A stretch of 64,000 nt of DNA from Desulfosoma sp. (GCA_037481875.1 JBBFKY010000001.1:1-64000), one strand, 5' to 3'. Counted from the first letter of the stretch, positions 33,509 to 42,847 are shown. Notes: generated by a model from the letters alone, not told the origin. Translations and numbers: made by a program.

Positions 33509-34452
33509 ACTCGCCGAAAACCCAGGGTATGCCGCTGCCGTTACGAAACCACCAAAAGCATCCTAGGAGCGTGTCTGGGGACGAGTTTCTTCCAGGGAGC
33601 GGGGATGTCGTCCCGCCCGCACATATGACGGGCCGGAGGCCCGCGCTCCGAGAAAAAACAAGGTTTCAAGTCTGTGGGGGCGAGGCGGCGTCTCGCCCCT
33701 TCGTCGAAAAGGCATCAAAGACCTTGGTCTTGCGAGTTCTCGGAAAAGCTCCCAGGGATTTTGCGCAAAAAGGTGCGAAACATGACTTCCAGGCGGCTGT
33801 CGGGTTCACTCTCGTGGAAGTGCTGGTGGCCATGGTCTTAACGGCCATGGTGATCACACTGCTCGCTACGGCTCTACGGTCCGGGCTTTTGTCATGGAGT
33901 AAACTGGGTCCGGAAAGTCAAGCGGACATCTTTGCTCATGCGGTGCCGGTTTCCTTGGGCCGGTATCTCGAATACACCCCCACGGAAGCCACCCCGTGGA
34001 AAGGTGAGCAAGGTCAACTGTTTCCACTGTGCGGTGACAGGCACGGAATCGCTTTCTACAGCACCTATGGTCCTTCCGGGTCGAATCGGCAAGGCCTTCG
34101 CCTTATCGGCTACCTTTACGATCCTTCCCGAAGAATCCTTGAAGTCTACGATTTGGAGCTCTACGAAAAAGAGGACCAGGCGACGGATTGGGTGGTCCTG
34201 GCTGAAACACTGTTGAACGGAAGACAAGACCTGGGGCCGCCGATGAGTCGTTACGGGGATGTCACAGCCTTTGAGGTGGCCTATGCGGAGCTTAGTCCTT
34301 CCGATGCATCGGGGCGGGAGCTTCAATGGAAGGATCAATGGCCGTGCAAAGAGGTTCAGGAACTTCCTCGACAAGTGCGCGTGGTTTTCGGAGTGAGGAC
34401 CGGATCGGCGGAGAAGGTGAACACATGGGTTTTTCCTACAAGAATTCAGTAG
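33505..34452 (+). CDS. gspJ: Minor pseudopilin GspJ with an unusually long leader
   Basis: A 315-residue prepilin. The cleavage and helix region is AAVG/FTLVEVLVAMVLTAMVITLL and the mature part has GspJ features (ALRSGLLSWSKLG, DLELYEKEDQATDW, PRQVRVVFGV). From the ATG at 33505, which overlaps the gspI stop and has GAGAAAAGG before it, the leader would be 100 residues, whereas pseudopilin leaders usually have 5-25. Part of the leader (about CGGEAASRPF) is encoded by a family B palindrome. Either the true start lies further down at a TTG near 33720-33726 or the leader was stretched by repeat insertion. The gene end overlaps gspK by 28 bases. Confidence 0.85.
   Translation: MNSPKTQGMPLPLRNHQKHPRSVSGDEFLPGSGDVVPPAHMTGRRPALREKTRFQVCGGEAASRPFVEKASKTLVLRVLGKAPRDFAQKGAKHDFQAAVGFTLVEVLVAMVLTAMVITLLATALRSGLLSWSKLGPESQADIFAHAVPVSLGRYLEYTPTEATPWKGEQGQLFPLCGDRHGIAFYSTYGPSGSNRQGLRLIGYLYDPSRRILEVYDLELYEKEDQATDWVVLAETLLNGRQDLGPPMSRYGDVTAFEVAYAELSPSDASGRELQWKDQWPCKEVQELPRQVRVVFGVRTGSAEKVNTWVFPTRIQ
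33677..33699. repeat. Family B palindrome inside the gspJ leader
   Basis: GGGGCGAG, seven bases, CTCGCCCC, identical in its arms to the copy at 8212. It lies in the open frame of gspJ, upstream of the mature pilin part. Two smaller dyads, GCGGGGATGTCGTCCCGC (about 33599-33616) and GGGCCGGAGGCCC (about 33630-33642), precede it. Confidence 0.8.
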
Positions 34453-35267
34453 AAACCATTTTCGAAAAGACTCCTGGATATGGAGAATCGGGGGCGGTTC
34501 TGGTTTTTGTTTTATGGGCTTTGGCTCTGCTTTCTTTTCTGGGCATGCAGACCGCTTTGGCGTCCCGATTGCGGGCTTCGGAAGCGCTTTCGGCCTGGGA
34601 ACAGCTTCAGAGATGGGAGGCACTCCGGTCGGTGATCCGTTACTTTGCGGTTACCGGAAAAAACAATGGGGCTATGCAGTCTGGATTATGGTATCGGTGG
34701 AATGTGGGCGGTCAAGAAGTCTGGGTCTCTTATGAAAAGGAGTCATCAAAAATAAAGCCCACGGATGCCAATGACGCCGGAATGCGCCGGGTCTTTACTG
34801 AATCTTTGCCGCTTTCGGATGGTCGTGAAGCCGATGCGTTGGTGGATGCTTTACTGGATTGGCAGGATGCGGACGATTTGGTGCGGCTTCAGGGTGCGGA
34901 AGCGGGATGGTACTTACAAAGAGGTCTGTCACCGCCGACCAATCGGCCGTTTTCAAGCTTATGCGAAATTCAAAAGGTTCGAGGGGTTCGGCCCGAGTTG
35001 TTTTGGGGGGATCCTTTGGAGAGAGCCGTCAGGACCTGGGAACACCAGGATGTGATCGGTGAAAGGGAAACGCTGACACCTAAAAGGCGCTCTCTGGTGG
35101 ATCTTTTGACCGTCACCGGCTCCAAAGTCGATCGGTTGACGATTCTTCTTCCGTTGAATCCGACGACTTATGAAGTGGCGGTGATGGTTGGGAAAACGGA
35201 GGCGGAGGGGTGGGTGACGGCGGATCGCTGTCAGGGGTTTGTGCGTTCCATCTATCTTTTTCAGTAA
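34425..35267 (+). CDS. gspK: Minor pseudopilin GspK
   Basis: A 280-residue pseudopilin, the largest of the tip complex. The N-terminal helix is ESGAVLVFVLWALALLSFLGM, with the GxxLVxVLWxxALL pattern of GspK, which lacks the usual Glu at +5. The later SLPLSDGREADALVDALLDWQDADD and SLCEIQKVRGV match the family. The ATG at 34425 follows GGAGAAGG and lies inside the end of gspJ. GspK caps the pseudopilus and may fit into the secretin. Confidence 0.88.
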   Translation: MGFSYKNSVETIFEKTPGYGESGAVLVFVLWALALLSFLGMQTALASRLRASEALSAWEQLQRWEALRSVIRYFAVTGKNNGAMQSGLWYRWNVGGQEVWVSYEKESSKIKPTDANDAGMRRVFTESLPLSDGREADALVDALLDWQDADDLVRLQGAEAGWYLQRGLSPPTNRPFSSLCEIQKVRGVRPELFWGDPLERAVRTWEHQDVIGERETLTPKRRSLVDLLTVTGSKVDRLTILLPLNPTTYEVAVMVGKTEAEGWVTADRCQGFVRSIYLFQ

Positions 35268-35315
35268 CGCTTTGAACGGAAAAGATCGCCCATTGGAGGA
35301 CATGAAACGAGGCAG

Positions 35316-36626
35316 GTGTCGGTGGCGGGCAAGAGTATTCTGGGAATTTATCTGGATGAGAACCGGCTGGATTATGTCCATGCGGTGAAGCGGTTCGGCC
35401 GAATCCGCCTGGAGCCGCCGCATGAAGGTATGCCGCCGTTCGGGACTCTTCCCGGCGGCGCCAAAGGCTTGGAAGCTTTCTTGCGTGAACTGCCGCCCAA
35501 GTCTCATCGGCGTCTATCCCTTTGTCTTTCCAGAAACCTGTTTTTTGTTCGAGATGTGGAGGTGCCTCCGGTGCCCATGGAGGATGCTCTGGATGTGGTG
35601 CGAAACGCTCTGCCTATTCATGTGCATCTTTCTCCAGAAGACATTTATTGGAGTGTGCATCTGGTTCGGCGCCGGGACAAGACCATTTCGGCGACCCTGG
35701 TCTATGTGGAAAGAAAAATCGTGGACCCTGTGCTTTCGGTTTTGGTCGAAACCGGGCATAGAGGCCAACTGAACAGCTTGTGTCCCATCTCTTTCGGCCT
35801 TGCGGCTTGGCTTCGCCAAACATGGTCGCTCCCGTCAGGTCTGGTACGAGAAGAAGAAGGGCTGCGGGAAGTTCTTGTCTTAGATCCCGACGGTGTCGTG
35901 TGTTCACGGCTTCTAAACCCTTCGGAAGGGATCTGGGACCGGGAACAGATTCGAGCCTGGTTTCTCGCTCAAGGGAATGTGCCGGCCGAAAAGATTGAAG
36001 ACTGGACCGAATCCGTGGACTCGGAGTCGGTGACGCCTCGAAAATTCTTTTCGGATTGGCCGCACCCGAAGATCAATTTGGGAACGGCCGCCGCCTGGGC
36101 GCTTCTTTCAGGACGTTCGGTTTTGTGTTTGGACGGCAGAGCGCCGAACATTCCCGGGTTGCATCCCGCCAAAGCGGTTCTGCCGTTTCTTTTGTTTCTG
36201 GCATTGACGGCTTGGGGACTCGGATTCCATGTGGAGCGGCGCACGGCGACCTTGGAACGGAGCACTGCACGTTTGGCGGAGGAGACCCGAAAACTGGAAG
36301 CGGAACTCAAACCTTTGGAAAAGAATGCTCAGGAAATGGAACAGCTCAAGAAGCTCGTCAAGGAAGCGGATGTTTTCCTGAAAGGACGACCCCGTTTCTA
36401 TGAGCTTCTGAACGACATCGCCCAAAGGGTTCCCAATGGTACTTGGATTTCCCAATTCAATTATGCGGCCGGCAAAATGACCGTTTCCTTTCAAAGCCCG
36501 GATTCCCTGAAAACCATCGAAAGCCTCAGGGAATGCCCTCTGCTCAAAGACGTGAAGCTTCAAGGATCGGTCAATCGTGGTCGAGACGGTAAGGAAACAT
36601 TCACCGTGGTGCTGGAGCTGAAATGA
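35316..36626 (+). CDS. gspL: GspL, cytoplasmic actin-like and PilN-like fusion
   Basis: A 436-residue bitopic protein. Residues 1 to about 270 form the actin-like cytoplasmic domain that binds GspE (ILGIYLDENRLDYVHAVKRF, LSLCLSRNLFFVRDVEVPPV). A membrane segment (about 288-305, VLPFLLFLALTAWGLGF) is followed by a coiled coil (ATLERSTARLAEETRKLEAE) and a periplasmic PilN-like domain (LLNDIAQRVPNGTWISQFNY). The start is GTG at 35316 with GAGG upstream. Its last codons overlap the gspM start. It links the ATPase to the periplasmic side of the machine. Confidence 0.85.
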   Translation: MSVAGKSILGIYLDENRLDYVHAVKRFGRIRLEPPHEGMPPFGTLPGGAKGLEAFLRELPPKSHRRLSLCLSRNLFFVRDVEVPPVPMEDALDVVRNALPIHVHLSPEDIYWSVHLVRRRDKTISATLVYVERKIVDPVLSVLVETGHRGQLNSLCPISFGLAAWLRQTWSLPSGLVREEEGLREVLVLDPDGVVCSRLLNPSEGIWDREQIRAWFLAQGNVPAEKIEDWTESVDSESVTPRKFFSDWPHPKINLGTAAAWALLSGRSVLCLDGRAPNIPGLHPAKAVLPFLLFLALTAWGLGFHVERRTATLERSTARLAEETRKLEAELKPLEKNAQEMEQLKKLVKEADVFLKGRPRFYELLNDIAQRVPNGTWISQFNYAAGKMTVSFQSPDSLKTIESLRECPLLKDVKLQGSVNRGRDGKETFTVVLELK

Positions 36627-37219
36627 TGCATGTTTTGGGACGCAGAACACGGCGCTGGTTAGGGATCGCGGTGTTGGCCGCCGTGCTGTGGGTCGTGTGG
36701 TACCTTGTGGAGTGTGCTCCGAAAATGGAAGCGGCCTCTTCGGTCGAAGCGTCCGTGGAGCTGGAAACAGCCAAGCATGAAAAGTTACGGAAACAAATCT
36801 CCAAGATTCGACAGGATCTTTCCCATCAGGCCCAGCTGGCTGAAGAATTGGGTCGTGTGGAGCAGTTGCTCCTGGAGGCCAAGAGTCTGGACGATGCGGC
36901 GTCCAGAATGCAACAGAGGCTTCAAGAAGCCTTTGAAAAAACAGGCATTCAAGTGCAGTCCTACAATGTGTTGGCGCCAGGCGCTTGGGAAGAGATTCCC
37001 ATGGCTCAAGTGGAATTTCGGTTACGGGCCGACGCTTCGGCCCTGGCAAGCCTGCTCAAGGTTTTGGAAGACGATGAAAAACTGGTCCGTGTGGAATCCC
37101 TGACCGTGGCGTATCGACCAGCCAAGGACTTTCCGCTTACTGTAACGCTGCGCGTGGGCACCTTGTTTGTGGATACCAAAAGCTTAAAGACCGTGCTGAA
37201 TCAGGGATCGAAAAAATAG
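36623..37219 (+). CDS. gspM: GspM, PilO-like inner-membrane protein
   Basis: A 198-residue bitopic protein with one N-terminal membrane segment (about 13-28, GIAVLAAVLWVVWYLV), a coiled coil (about 45-110, rich in Lys/Glu/Leu) and a ferredoxin-like periplasmic domain (WEEIPMAQVEFRLRADASAL, LLKVLEDDEKLVRVESLTV). This is the layout of GspM and PilO, which pair with GspL. The ATG overlaps the gspL stop. Assignment rests on position and topology more than on sequence motifs. Confidence 0.8.
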   Translation: MMHVLGRRTRRWLGIAVLAAVLWVVWYLVECAPKMEAASSVEASVELETAKHEKLRKQISKIRQDLSHQAQLAEELGRVEQLLLEAKSLDDAASRMQQRLQEAFEKTGIQVQSYNVLAPGAWEEIPMAQVEFRLRADASALASLLKVLEDDEKLVRVESLTVAYRPAKDFPLTVTLRVGTLFVDTKSLKTVLNQGSKK

Positions 37220-37240
37220 AGAGGTGAAGGAGACGTGAGC

Positions 37241-39571
37241 ATGGTAGTGCGAAGGTCCCCATGGAAGTTGGTGATGCGAGCCGGAATCCTGTGTGTGGTC
37301 CTGGGGATGGTGGGATGTGGCACGACGTCCTTACAGGGTCGACCCCCTGGCGGGCCTTCCGTGGGGACGACGCCTTCGTTGACGCCGACGACCCAGACGA
37401 TTCCGGGGACCGAATCGGGTTCAGAAAAAAAATCGGAGGCGGTGATTGTGGCTCCCCCAAAAGGTTCTTTGACGGAGCTGCCCGCGCGTGATCTTTCTTA
37501 CCAGGGACGTCCTGGGGCGGGAGCCACTCCAGCCGCCGTCGCTCAGGAAGCCCGCCGGGAAGCCGCCAAGCTCGCCGCCGCAGACCAAACGGTGGCCATC
37601 GATATGGCCTTTGATGCAGCGGATCTTTATCAGGTTCTCGATGCCACCCTTTATCAGCTCTACGGAGTCAACTACATCGTAGATCCCAGTATCAAGGCCA
37701 AGGTGACTTTTCGTGCCAAGGGTTCCTATACGAAACCTGCCTTCATGAAGCTGCTCAACGACGTTCTTCAAGTGAGCGGTTTGGCCTTGGTGCCCGGCCC
37801 GGGGGACATGGTCAAGGTGGTCCGTAAGGATCTCGGCGGAGGCTTAAGTGGGGCCGGAATTGAAACAGGAATAACCGAAACGGGTTTTGTGGATGTGACA
37901 CGCCTGATCCGTTTGAGGTACCTCAGTGCGGAAACCGCTGCGGGCAATATCAAACCCTTTCTTTCTCCCAATGCCGTGGTGGTGCCGGACAAAGCCAGCA
38001 ACGCTCTCATCGTGACGGACACTTTGGCTAACATCGAAAAAGTGGCCGGAGTGCTCGCGGTCATGGATGTGGATCGTATTCAGGAGGTATCCTGGAGAAT
38101 TTTTCCTTTACTGCATGCGGAAGCGGACCAGGTAGCCCAGGAACTGACGGAAATTTTGAGCAAAGAAGGTCTTTTTCTGCGTCCTGGGGCGGATCCCGGA
38201 GGGTTTCAGCTTTTTGCCATTAGAAGCCTGAATGCCGTGTTTTTAGCCACACGATGGCCGGCGCTCATCGATCAGGCGGCCCGATGGCTGGCCGTGATCG
38301 ACCGGCCTGGGGAGGCGGGCCAAGGGGTTTATGTCTATTTTGTAGAGAACGGCTCGGCGGTGGAATTGGCCGATGTCTTATCACGGGTCTACGGTCTGCC
38401 GACAACCACGTCACGGACAACGAGAACCGGTCAGGCCGCAACGTCCATAGCCGCCACCCGAACTTCCAGATCACGCTCGACATCTTCACCCTTCACAAGC
38501 CCCACCGGGACCACCGGTCTTGCAACGCAGAGGCCCTCGGCCTCGGGAGCCGCCGGCTCCACCGGGACTTCCACAGCTCCCGAAAGAACGACCTTGGGAG
38601 CGGCCGCCGGTTCTCTGGAAGCCGAGGTCGCCTTCATTCCGGATGAAGCCACCAACAGTATCGTCATCAAGGCCCGGGAAAAGGACTACCGTATCATTCG
38701 AAACGTTCTAGAAAAACTGGATCAGATACCGCGCCAGGTGCTTATCAACGTGATTATTGCAGAACTGTCCCTTTCCGGTTCAGCCGAATACGGCATTGAA
38801 TGGTTTCTGCAAGGGCACTACAAGGACTACACAGGTCAGTTTGTGCTCGATAACCTTCGGTCCCGAGCCGCGAACACGGCTTTGGGGACGGGGACGGGTT
38901 TCGCCGCCGCCGTTTTCGACAGCACGGACTTTCTTCGAGGTCTGATCAGCGCCTTGGGCAAAGACACCTCTCTCAATATTCTTTCGTCACCGAACATTAT
39001 GGCTTCGGACAACAAGGAAGCCTATATTGAAGTGGCTGAAGAAATTCCCATTGTCACGGGTGAAGTGACAAGCCAGGAGACCACGGCGACCTCGCGGACC
39101 ATTCAATACCGTAAAACCGGCATCATTCTTAAAGTGACCCCTCATATCAATTCCAGCGGCCTGGTCAAGATGGACATTTCCCAGGAAGTCAGTGAACGCG
39201 GTGAAAAAGATCCGGACCTCAAAACCACTTCCATCGTGAGTCGAGTGGCCGAAACTTCCCTGGTGGTTCAGGACGGCCAGATGATCGTCATCGGCGGCTT
39301 GATGCGTAATCGCGATTCGGTGAGTCGTTCCGGTATTCCGGGCTTGCGCCATCTTCCCCTTTTGAAATATGTTTTCGGCAGTGAAGGCAAGGAAAATTCC
39401 AAAACAGAACTGATCATATTGATCACGCCGCGGGTGGTACGAGATCGCAGGGAAGCGGAAGTGGTGACTCAGGAATTTTCTCGGAAAGTGGAAGGCTTGC
39501 GGGAAATGCTTCGGTCCCGTGGAGGGGTGATGGAAGAAAATTCTAAAGCTTTAGAGCCGCAAGGACGATAA
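37241..39571 (+). CDS. gspD: Type II secretion secretin GspD
   Basis: A 776-residue outer-membrane channel protein. The N-terminus is a lipoprotein signal (VVLGMVGC, lipobox Cys near residue 22), so it may pilot itself to the outer membrane without GspS. A Pro/Thr/Gly-rich linker is followed by the N0 domain (about 115-195), N1-N3 repeats, and the secretin core (VLINVIIAELSLSGSAEYGI, ILSSPNIMASDNKEAYIEV, VMEP-like region, and VIGGLMRNRDSVSRSGIPGL). The N3 region carries a Ser/Thr/Arg/Gly low-complexity insert of about 65 residues (roughly nucleotides 38400-38610). The ATG at 37241 sits eight bases after AAGGAG; GTG at 37235 is the alternative. Confidence 0.93.
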   Translation: MVVRRSPWKLVMRAGILCVVLGMVGCGTTSLQGRPPGGPSVGTTPSLTPTTQTIPGTESGSEKKSEAVIVAPPKGSLTELPARDLSYQGRPGAGATPAAVAQEARREAAKLAAADQTVAIDMAFDAADLYQVLDATLYQLYGVNYIVDPSIKAKVTFRAKGSYTKPAFMKLLNDVLQVSGLALVPGPGDMVKVVRKDLGGGLSGAGIETGITETGFVDVTRLIRLRYLSAETAAGNIKPFLSPNAVVVPDKASNALIVTDTLANIEKVAGVLAVMDVDRIQEVSWRIFPLLHAEADQVAQELTEILSKEGLFLRPGADPGGFQLFAIRSLNAVFLATRWPALIDQAARWLAVIDRPGEAGQGVYVYFVENGSAVELADVLSRVYGLPTTTSRTTRTGQAATSIAATRTSRSRSTSSPFTSPTGTTGLATQRPSASGAAGSTGTSTAPERTTLGAAAGSLEAEVAFIPDEATNSIVIKAREKDYRIIRNVLEKLDQIPRQVLINVIIAELSLSGSAEYGIEWFLQGHYKDYTGQFVLDNLRSRAANTALGTGTGFAAAVFDSTDFLRGLISALGKDTSLNILSSPNIMASDNKEAYIEVAEEIPIVTGEVTSQETTATSRTIQYRKTGIILKVTPHINSSGLVKMDISQEVSERGEKDPDLKTTSIVSRVAETSLVVQDGQMIVIGGLMRNRDSVSRSGIPGLRHLPLLKYVFGSEGKENSKTELIILITPRVVRDRREAEVVTQEFSRKVEGLREMLRSRGGVMEENSKALEPQGR

Positions 39572-39683
39572 AACAGTAAGCGCTGTGTGTGGGGATGGAC
39601 CCTGCGGTCACGTGCCGTCGGTGTTCAAGCAAAAGGGCGGACCGATTCCCCTGTTAGAAGAGCCTGGTCAAGGAGGGTCTTCC

Positions 39684-41600
39684 ATGAAGGTTCGGGCCAA
39701 GTCGGTGTGGGTTTCTCTGGGGTTTTTTGTCCTTTGTTGTTGCTTGATGTCCCCCTGCCCCTTGTGGGCTCAGGACTCGGACAACAAAACGGACAACGAA
39801 ACCCTTGTGGTTTCACCGAGTTTCGTGGATGTGGGGACGTTTCGTCTGCAGCCGGGCGAAAGTCTGGAGCCTGGATCTTTTACGATAACGGTCACAGGAG
39901 GTCCTGAGGTCTCAGATCCCAACACTACCAGCAAATTTTTCGCTTCCAGTGACGCTGTCTGGTTAAAGCTGGACCCCACCTCCGGAGACATTCCGGGAAC
40001 CATCACGGTCACCGTCACCATTTCCGAACTTATGGAAGGGACCTTCACGGGAACGATTACCGTGGTCTCGGGCCTGGATCCATCGAAATCCGCGACAGTC
40101 ACGGTCTCCATGACAGTCATCCGCACGCCGGAAAGAAGACTGACGGTCTCCCCCACTCACATACAGTTGGATTTCACCACGGCGGATCTTTCCTCACGTG
40201 CCTTTCCTGTTCTTGTACGAAACGCAGACCCTTCGGACACAACGTTTCTCTGGTCTGCAGCCGTTATGGTGCCGTGGCTCGGTCTAGCGCCTTCCAGTGG
40301 CACAGGGAACGCTTCCGCGACCCTGACCGTGGATCCCACCAAGATTCCTATCCTGCAAGACGGTTCCTATGTGGAAGGAAAAATTGTCTTTTATTCCAGT
40401 TTGTCCACGGATCCGGTGGAACTGGTGGTCAAGGCGAGAGTGATTCCCGTGTCACGGGAACGATTGAGTGTTTATCCGGGCTATCTGTTCTGGAGCCTGG
40501 AGCGCACGGCTGAAGGCCTTCTGGACGCCGCTTCCTCACAGACTTTGTATGTCATTTCCCAGGAAGCGGGTTGGTTCGCCACGGTAGACGTTCCGTTCCT
40601 GGATGTCTCGGTGGATTCCAACCTTGGGGTTCCGGGGTCGACGGGAAGATCCGGAACCGTTGTCGTGACCCCCATAGATTCCATACTCCAGACCATGGGG
40701 TACGGTCGTTTCACGGGAAGGATCACGGTCTATAACGTCACGGGGGATGCCTACCGTGTGATTCCGGTGATCGTGGATGTTCGCCGACCTGGAGAACCGA
40801 TCAGCGGGCCGCCGGTTTCAGTGACCATTTCCCAGACCACTTCCGGGTTTCTTATGGTGGAAACCGTCGATTCGGCATGGTTGGAACTGATCTTGGCGGC
40901 CCCGAGTCTTGTGAGCCGTTACAACAGCCAGGCGTCCTGCATTCAGGCCGGAGGCCGTTGGATAGATCCGGACGGTCTTGGGGGAAGTTTGGATGAAAGC
41001 TGTAGTTTGGATGAAAAAATTTACCTGCTGCTTTCCTTTCCCGATGCCCTGCCCGGTGTGGTCTACGCCCTCTCGGCGCAGCATCCTCAGGGTCTCGCCG
41101 TGGTTTTTCAAAGCGGTGTCAAAGTGCCTGGGGCCGATGATTTCTATTACGCCTCGGGTCCCATCGGATCCATTCCCTTGGGTCCTGTGCGTCTTCTCGG
41201 ATTGCAGGGTCGTATCATCGTCAGTTCGCGCGTGGGAAAGACCTTGGCCGATGCGGTGGAAGTGCAGCGAGCTCAAATCAATGTGCGCACGCCTGAAGGC
41301 ACATGGCTGGTCAGCGAAACCTATCGGGGTGCCGTCTACGATTACGGGCCGGATCGGGCGCTTCGCTTGCATCGTAATCCCGAAAGCTTTCTTTTTGTGG
41401 GAACATGGGGGGAGACACCTGTAACGTGCCGACCCGGAGACGGAGTGAGCACACTTTATGTTCTGGAATTTGTGGAAAGAGGTGTGGCATACATATACGA
41501 AATCACGTCCCTGACTGCGCAAAAGATGAAGGGACGGTGGACTTTTCAGTATGGGGGTCCATGGGAGACTTTTGAGGCCGCTCGAGTGGCTTTTCGTTAG
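39684..41600 (+). CDS. Exported protein with BACON-like beta domains
   Basis: A 638-residue secreted protein. The signal peptide ends about residue 30 (CPLWAQD). Residues about 38-130, 135-230 and 235-350 look like three related immunoglobulin-like domains of the BACON type: each opens with a LxVSPxxxxx strand (LVVSPSFVDVG, LTVSPTHIQLD, LSVYPGYLFWS) and contains WLxLxPxSGxxxxxxTVTV (SDAVWLKLDPTSGDIPGTI, VPWLGLAPSSGTGNAS). The C-terminal 250 residues form a different domain with four cysteines. GGAGG precedes the ATG. It lies 112 bases behind gspD and probably belongs to the same transcription unit, so it may be a secreted client or surface component. BACON domains are often linked to carbohydrate or mucin binding. 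Confidence 0.7.
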   Translation: MKVRAKSVWVSLGFFVLCCCLMSPCPLWAQDSDNKTDNETLVVSPSFVDVGTFRLQPGESLEPGSFTITVTGGPEVSDPNTTSKFFASSDAVWLKLDPTSGDIPGTITVTVTISELMEGTFTGTITVVSGLDPSKSATVTVSMTVIRTPERRLTVSPTHIQLDFTTADLSSRAFPVLVRNADPSDTTFLWSAAVMVPWLGLAPSSGTGNASATLTVDPTKIPILQDGSYVEGKIVFYSSLSTDPVELVVKARVIPVSRERLSVYPGYLFWSLERTAEGLLDAASSQTLYVISQEAGWFATVDVPFLDVSVDSNLGVPGSTGRSGTVVVTPIDSILQTMGYGRFTGRITVYNVTGDAYRVIPVIVDVRRPGEPISGPPVSVTISQTTSGFLMVETVDSAWLELILAAPSLVSRYNSQASCIQAGGRWIDPDGLGGSLDESCSLDEKIYLLLSFPDALPGVVYALSAQHPQGLAVVFQSGVKVPGADDFYYASGPIGSIPLGPVRLLGLQGRIIVSSRVGKTLADAVEVQRAQINVRTPEGTWLVSETYRGAVYDYGPDRALRLHRNPESFLFVGTWGETPVTCRPGDGVSTLYVLEFVERGVAYIYEITSLTAQKMKGRWTFQYGGPWETFEAARVAFR

Positions 41601-41665
41601 AGCGAAAAGCTTAAAGGCCCTCAAGGCGCATGGGGATGGCTCTGGACAGTCGTGAGGAGAGGACG

Positions 41666-42847
41666 ATGATCAGGAAATGCATGGCGATAGGGCTTGGCCT
41701 GTGGATCCTTTCCGGCTGTGGGACGTCGGTGATGGAACTGAAGACTCCCGTGGCCCGCGAGTCTTCCGTCGGGGAATCCAAGAGGGTGGTGGTGCTGCCG
41801 TTTTCCGACTACACGCCGGAAGATGCCCTTTACGGCTACTGGAGGCGCAACATTTTGATCAATGAAGCCTTGACGGATGAATTCTTGCGCTTCGGTTTCT
41901 CTCCTGTGGTCTACGAGGATGTCATCGGCTATCTTTTGGAAAAAGGCATTATTCAGGAGGCGACGCCCGAGGAAGGCAAGAGCACGGCCACACTGGCTTT
42001 GGAAAAGGAGCTGCTCAAAGAATGGTCTTCGGGGATGAAGGCTGAAATTCTTGCAGCCATCTATCGCAATGAAGCCAATCGTCGTGCGAGTGAACCGTAT
42101 TGGAACCGAGAGCGATTGATCACCTTGGACAGTGATGCGGTGCGAGGGATCGGAAACCGGTTTCGAGCCGATTACGTGCTTCGAGGCCGCGTGTTGGTGT
42201 TTCGTTCCGGGCAGGAAGACAGTTTTAATCCGATCCAGACCGGGTTATTGCCGTTCTTTTTCAAGGTGGGGTCCCGTACGGTTTTTGGTGTTGCGCAAAG
42301 CGACACCTATGAAATGATCGACAAGATGGCCATCGGAGGCCTTGTGGGAGCGGCTCTGGCCAAAGATAACTGGCCTTTGGAAGACAATGACAAGAAGTTC
42401 GTGGGGCACCCTCGTTTTGGCGGCGGGTTGCTGCGCGAAGAGGATTATGCCAGTTTGAACACGGCCGTTTGGGGAGCGGCGGGGGCCGGTATCGCCTTTC
42501 TGGCCCACAAAGGGGGTCGTGTGGATCATGCGTGGGTCCAGTTGCGTATGATCGCGCAGGATGCTCGCACGGGCCAGATCGTGTGGGTGAACCGGGCTGA
42601 AGTGAAGGTCATGCCCAAGACCGTCTTCGGCGAAAAGGATGTGGATATTCTGACCAGTGAAGCCATTCAGCATGCCGTGGGGCGTCTTATCGACAACTTT
42701 GTGGCGAGCCTGACCGGCCGGGAAGTTATTCGCAGCCGTGTGGACGGCACCTTCTATGTGACCCCTGCCGGTGGTATTCACGCTCCCGATCGTACCCGTT
42801 ACGGAACCATTCATGTGGGACCACCTGTAAGCACCATAGTGCAGTAA
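41666..42847 (+). CDS. Outer-membrane-type lipoprotein of unknown function
   Basis: A 393-residue lipoprotein: signal MIRKCMAIGLGLWILSGC with the lipobox Cys at about 18. The mature protein starts with KRVVVLPFSDYTPEDALYGYW, followed by NILINEALTDEFLRFGFSPVVYEDV, which recalls the CsgG/TolB-N/LpoB-like fold of lipoproteins involved in outer-membrane assembly. Later parts (ADYVLRGRVLVFRSGQ, AWVQLRMIAQDARTGQIVWVNRAEV) strengthen that picture, since CsgG-like proteins carry a comparable strand pattern. I hold the family only loosely. GAGGAGAGG precedes the ATG. It ends the run of genes behind gspD; a hairpin follows. Confidence 0.65.
   Translation: MIRKCMAIGLGLWILSGCGTSVMELKTPVARESSVGESKRVVVLPFSDYTPEDALYGYWRRNILINEALTDEFLRFGFSPVVYEDVIGYLLEKGIIQEATPEEGKSTATLALEKELLKEWSSGMKAEILAAIYRNEANRRASEPYWNRERLITLDSDAVRGIGNRFRADYVLRGRVLVFRSGQEDSFNPIQTGLLPFFFKVGSRTVFGVAQSDTYEMIDKMAIGGLVGAALAKDNWPLEDNDKKFVGHPRFGGGLLREEDYASLNTAVWGAAGAGIAFLAHKGGRVDHAWVQLRMIAQDARTGQIVWVNRAEVKVMPKTVFGEKDVDILTSEAIQHAVGRLIDNFVASLTGREVIRSRVDGTFYVTPAGGIHAPDRTRYGTIHVGPPVSTIVQ

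Noticed and set aside
40818-41624. A 268-codon minus-strand frame
   Set aside because: Antisense to the BACON-like protein; composition and lack of a start site argue against it.
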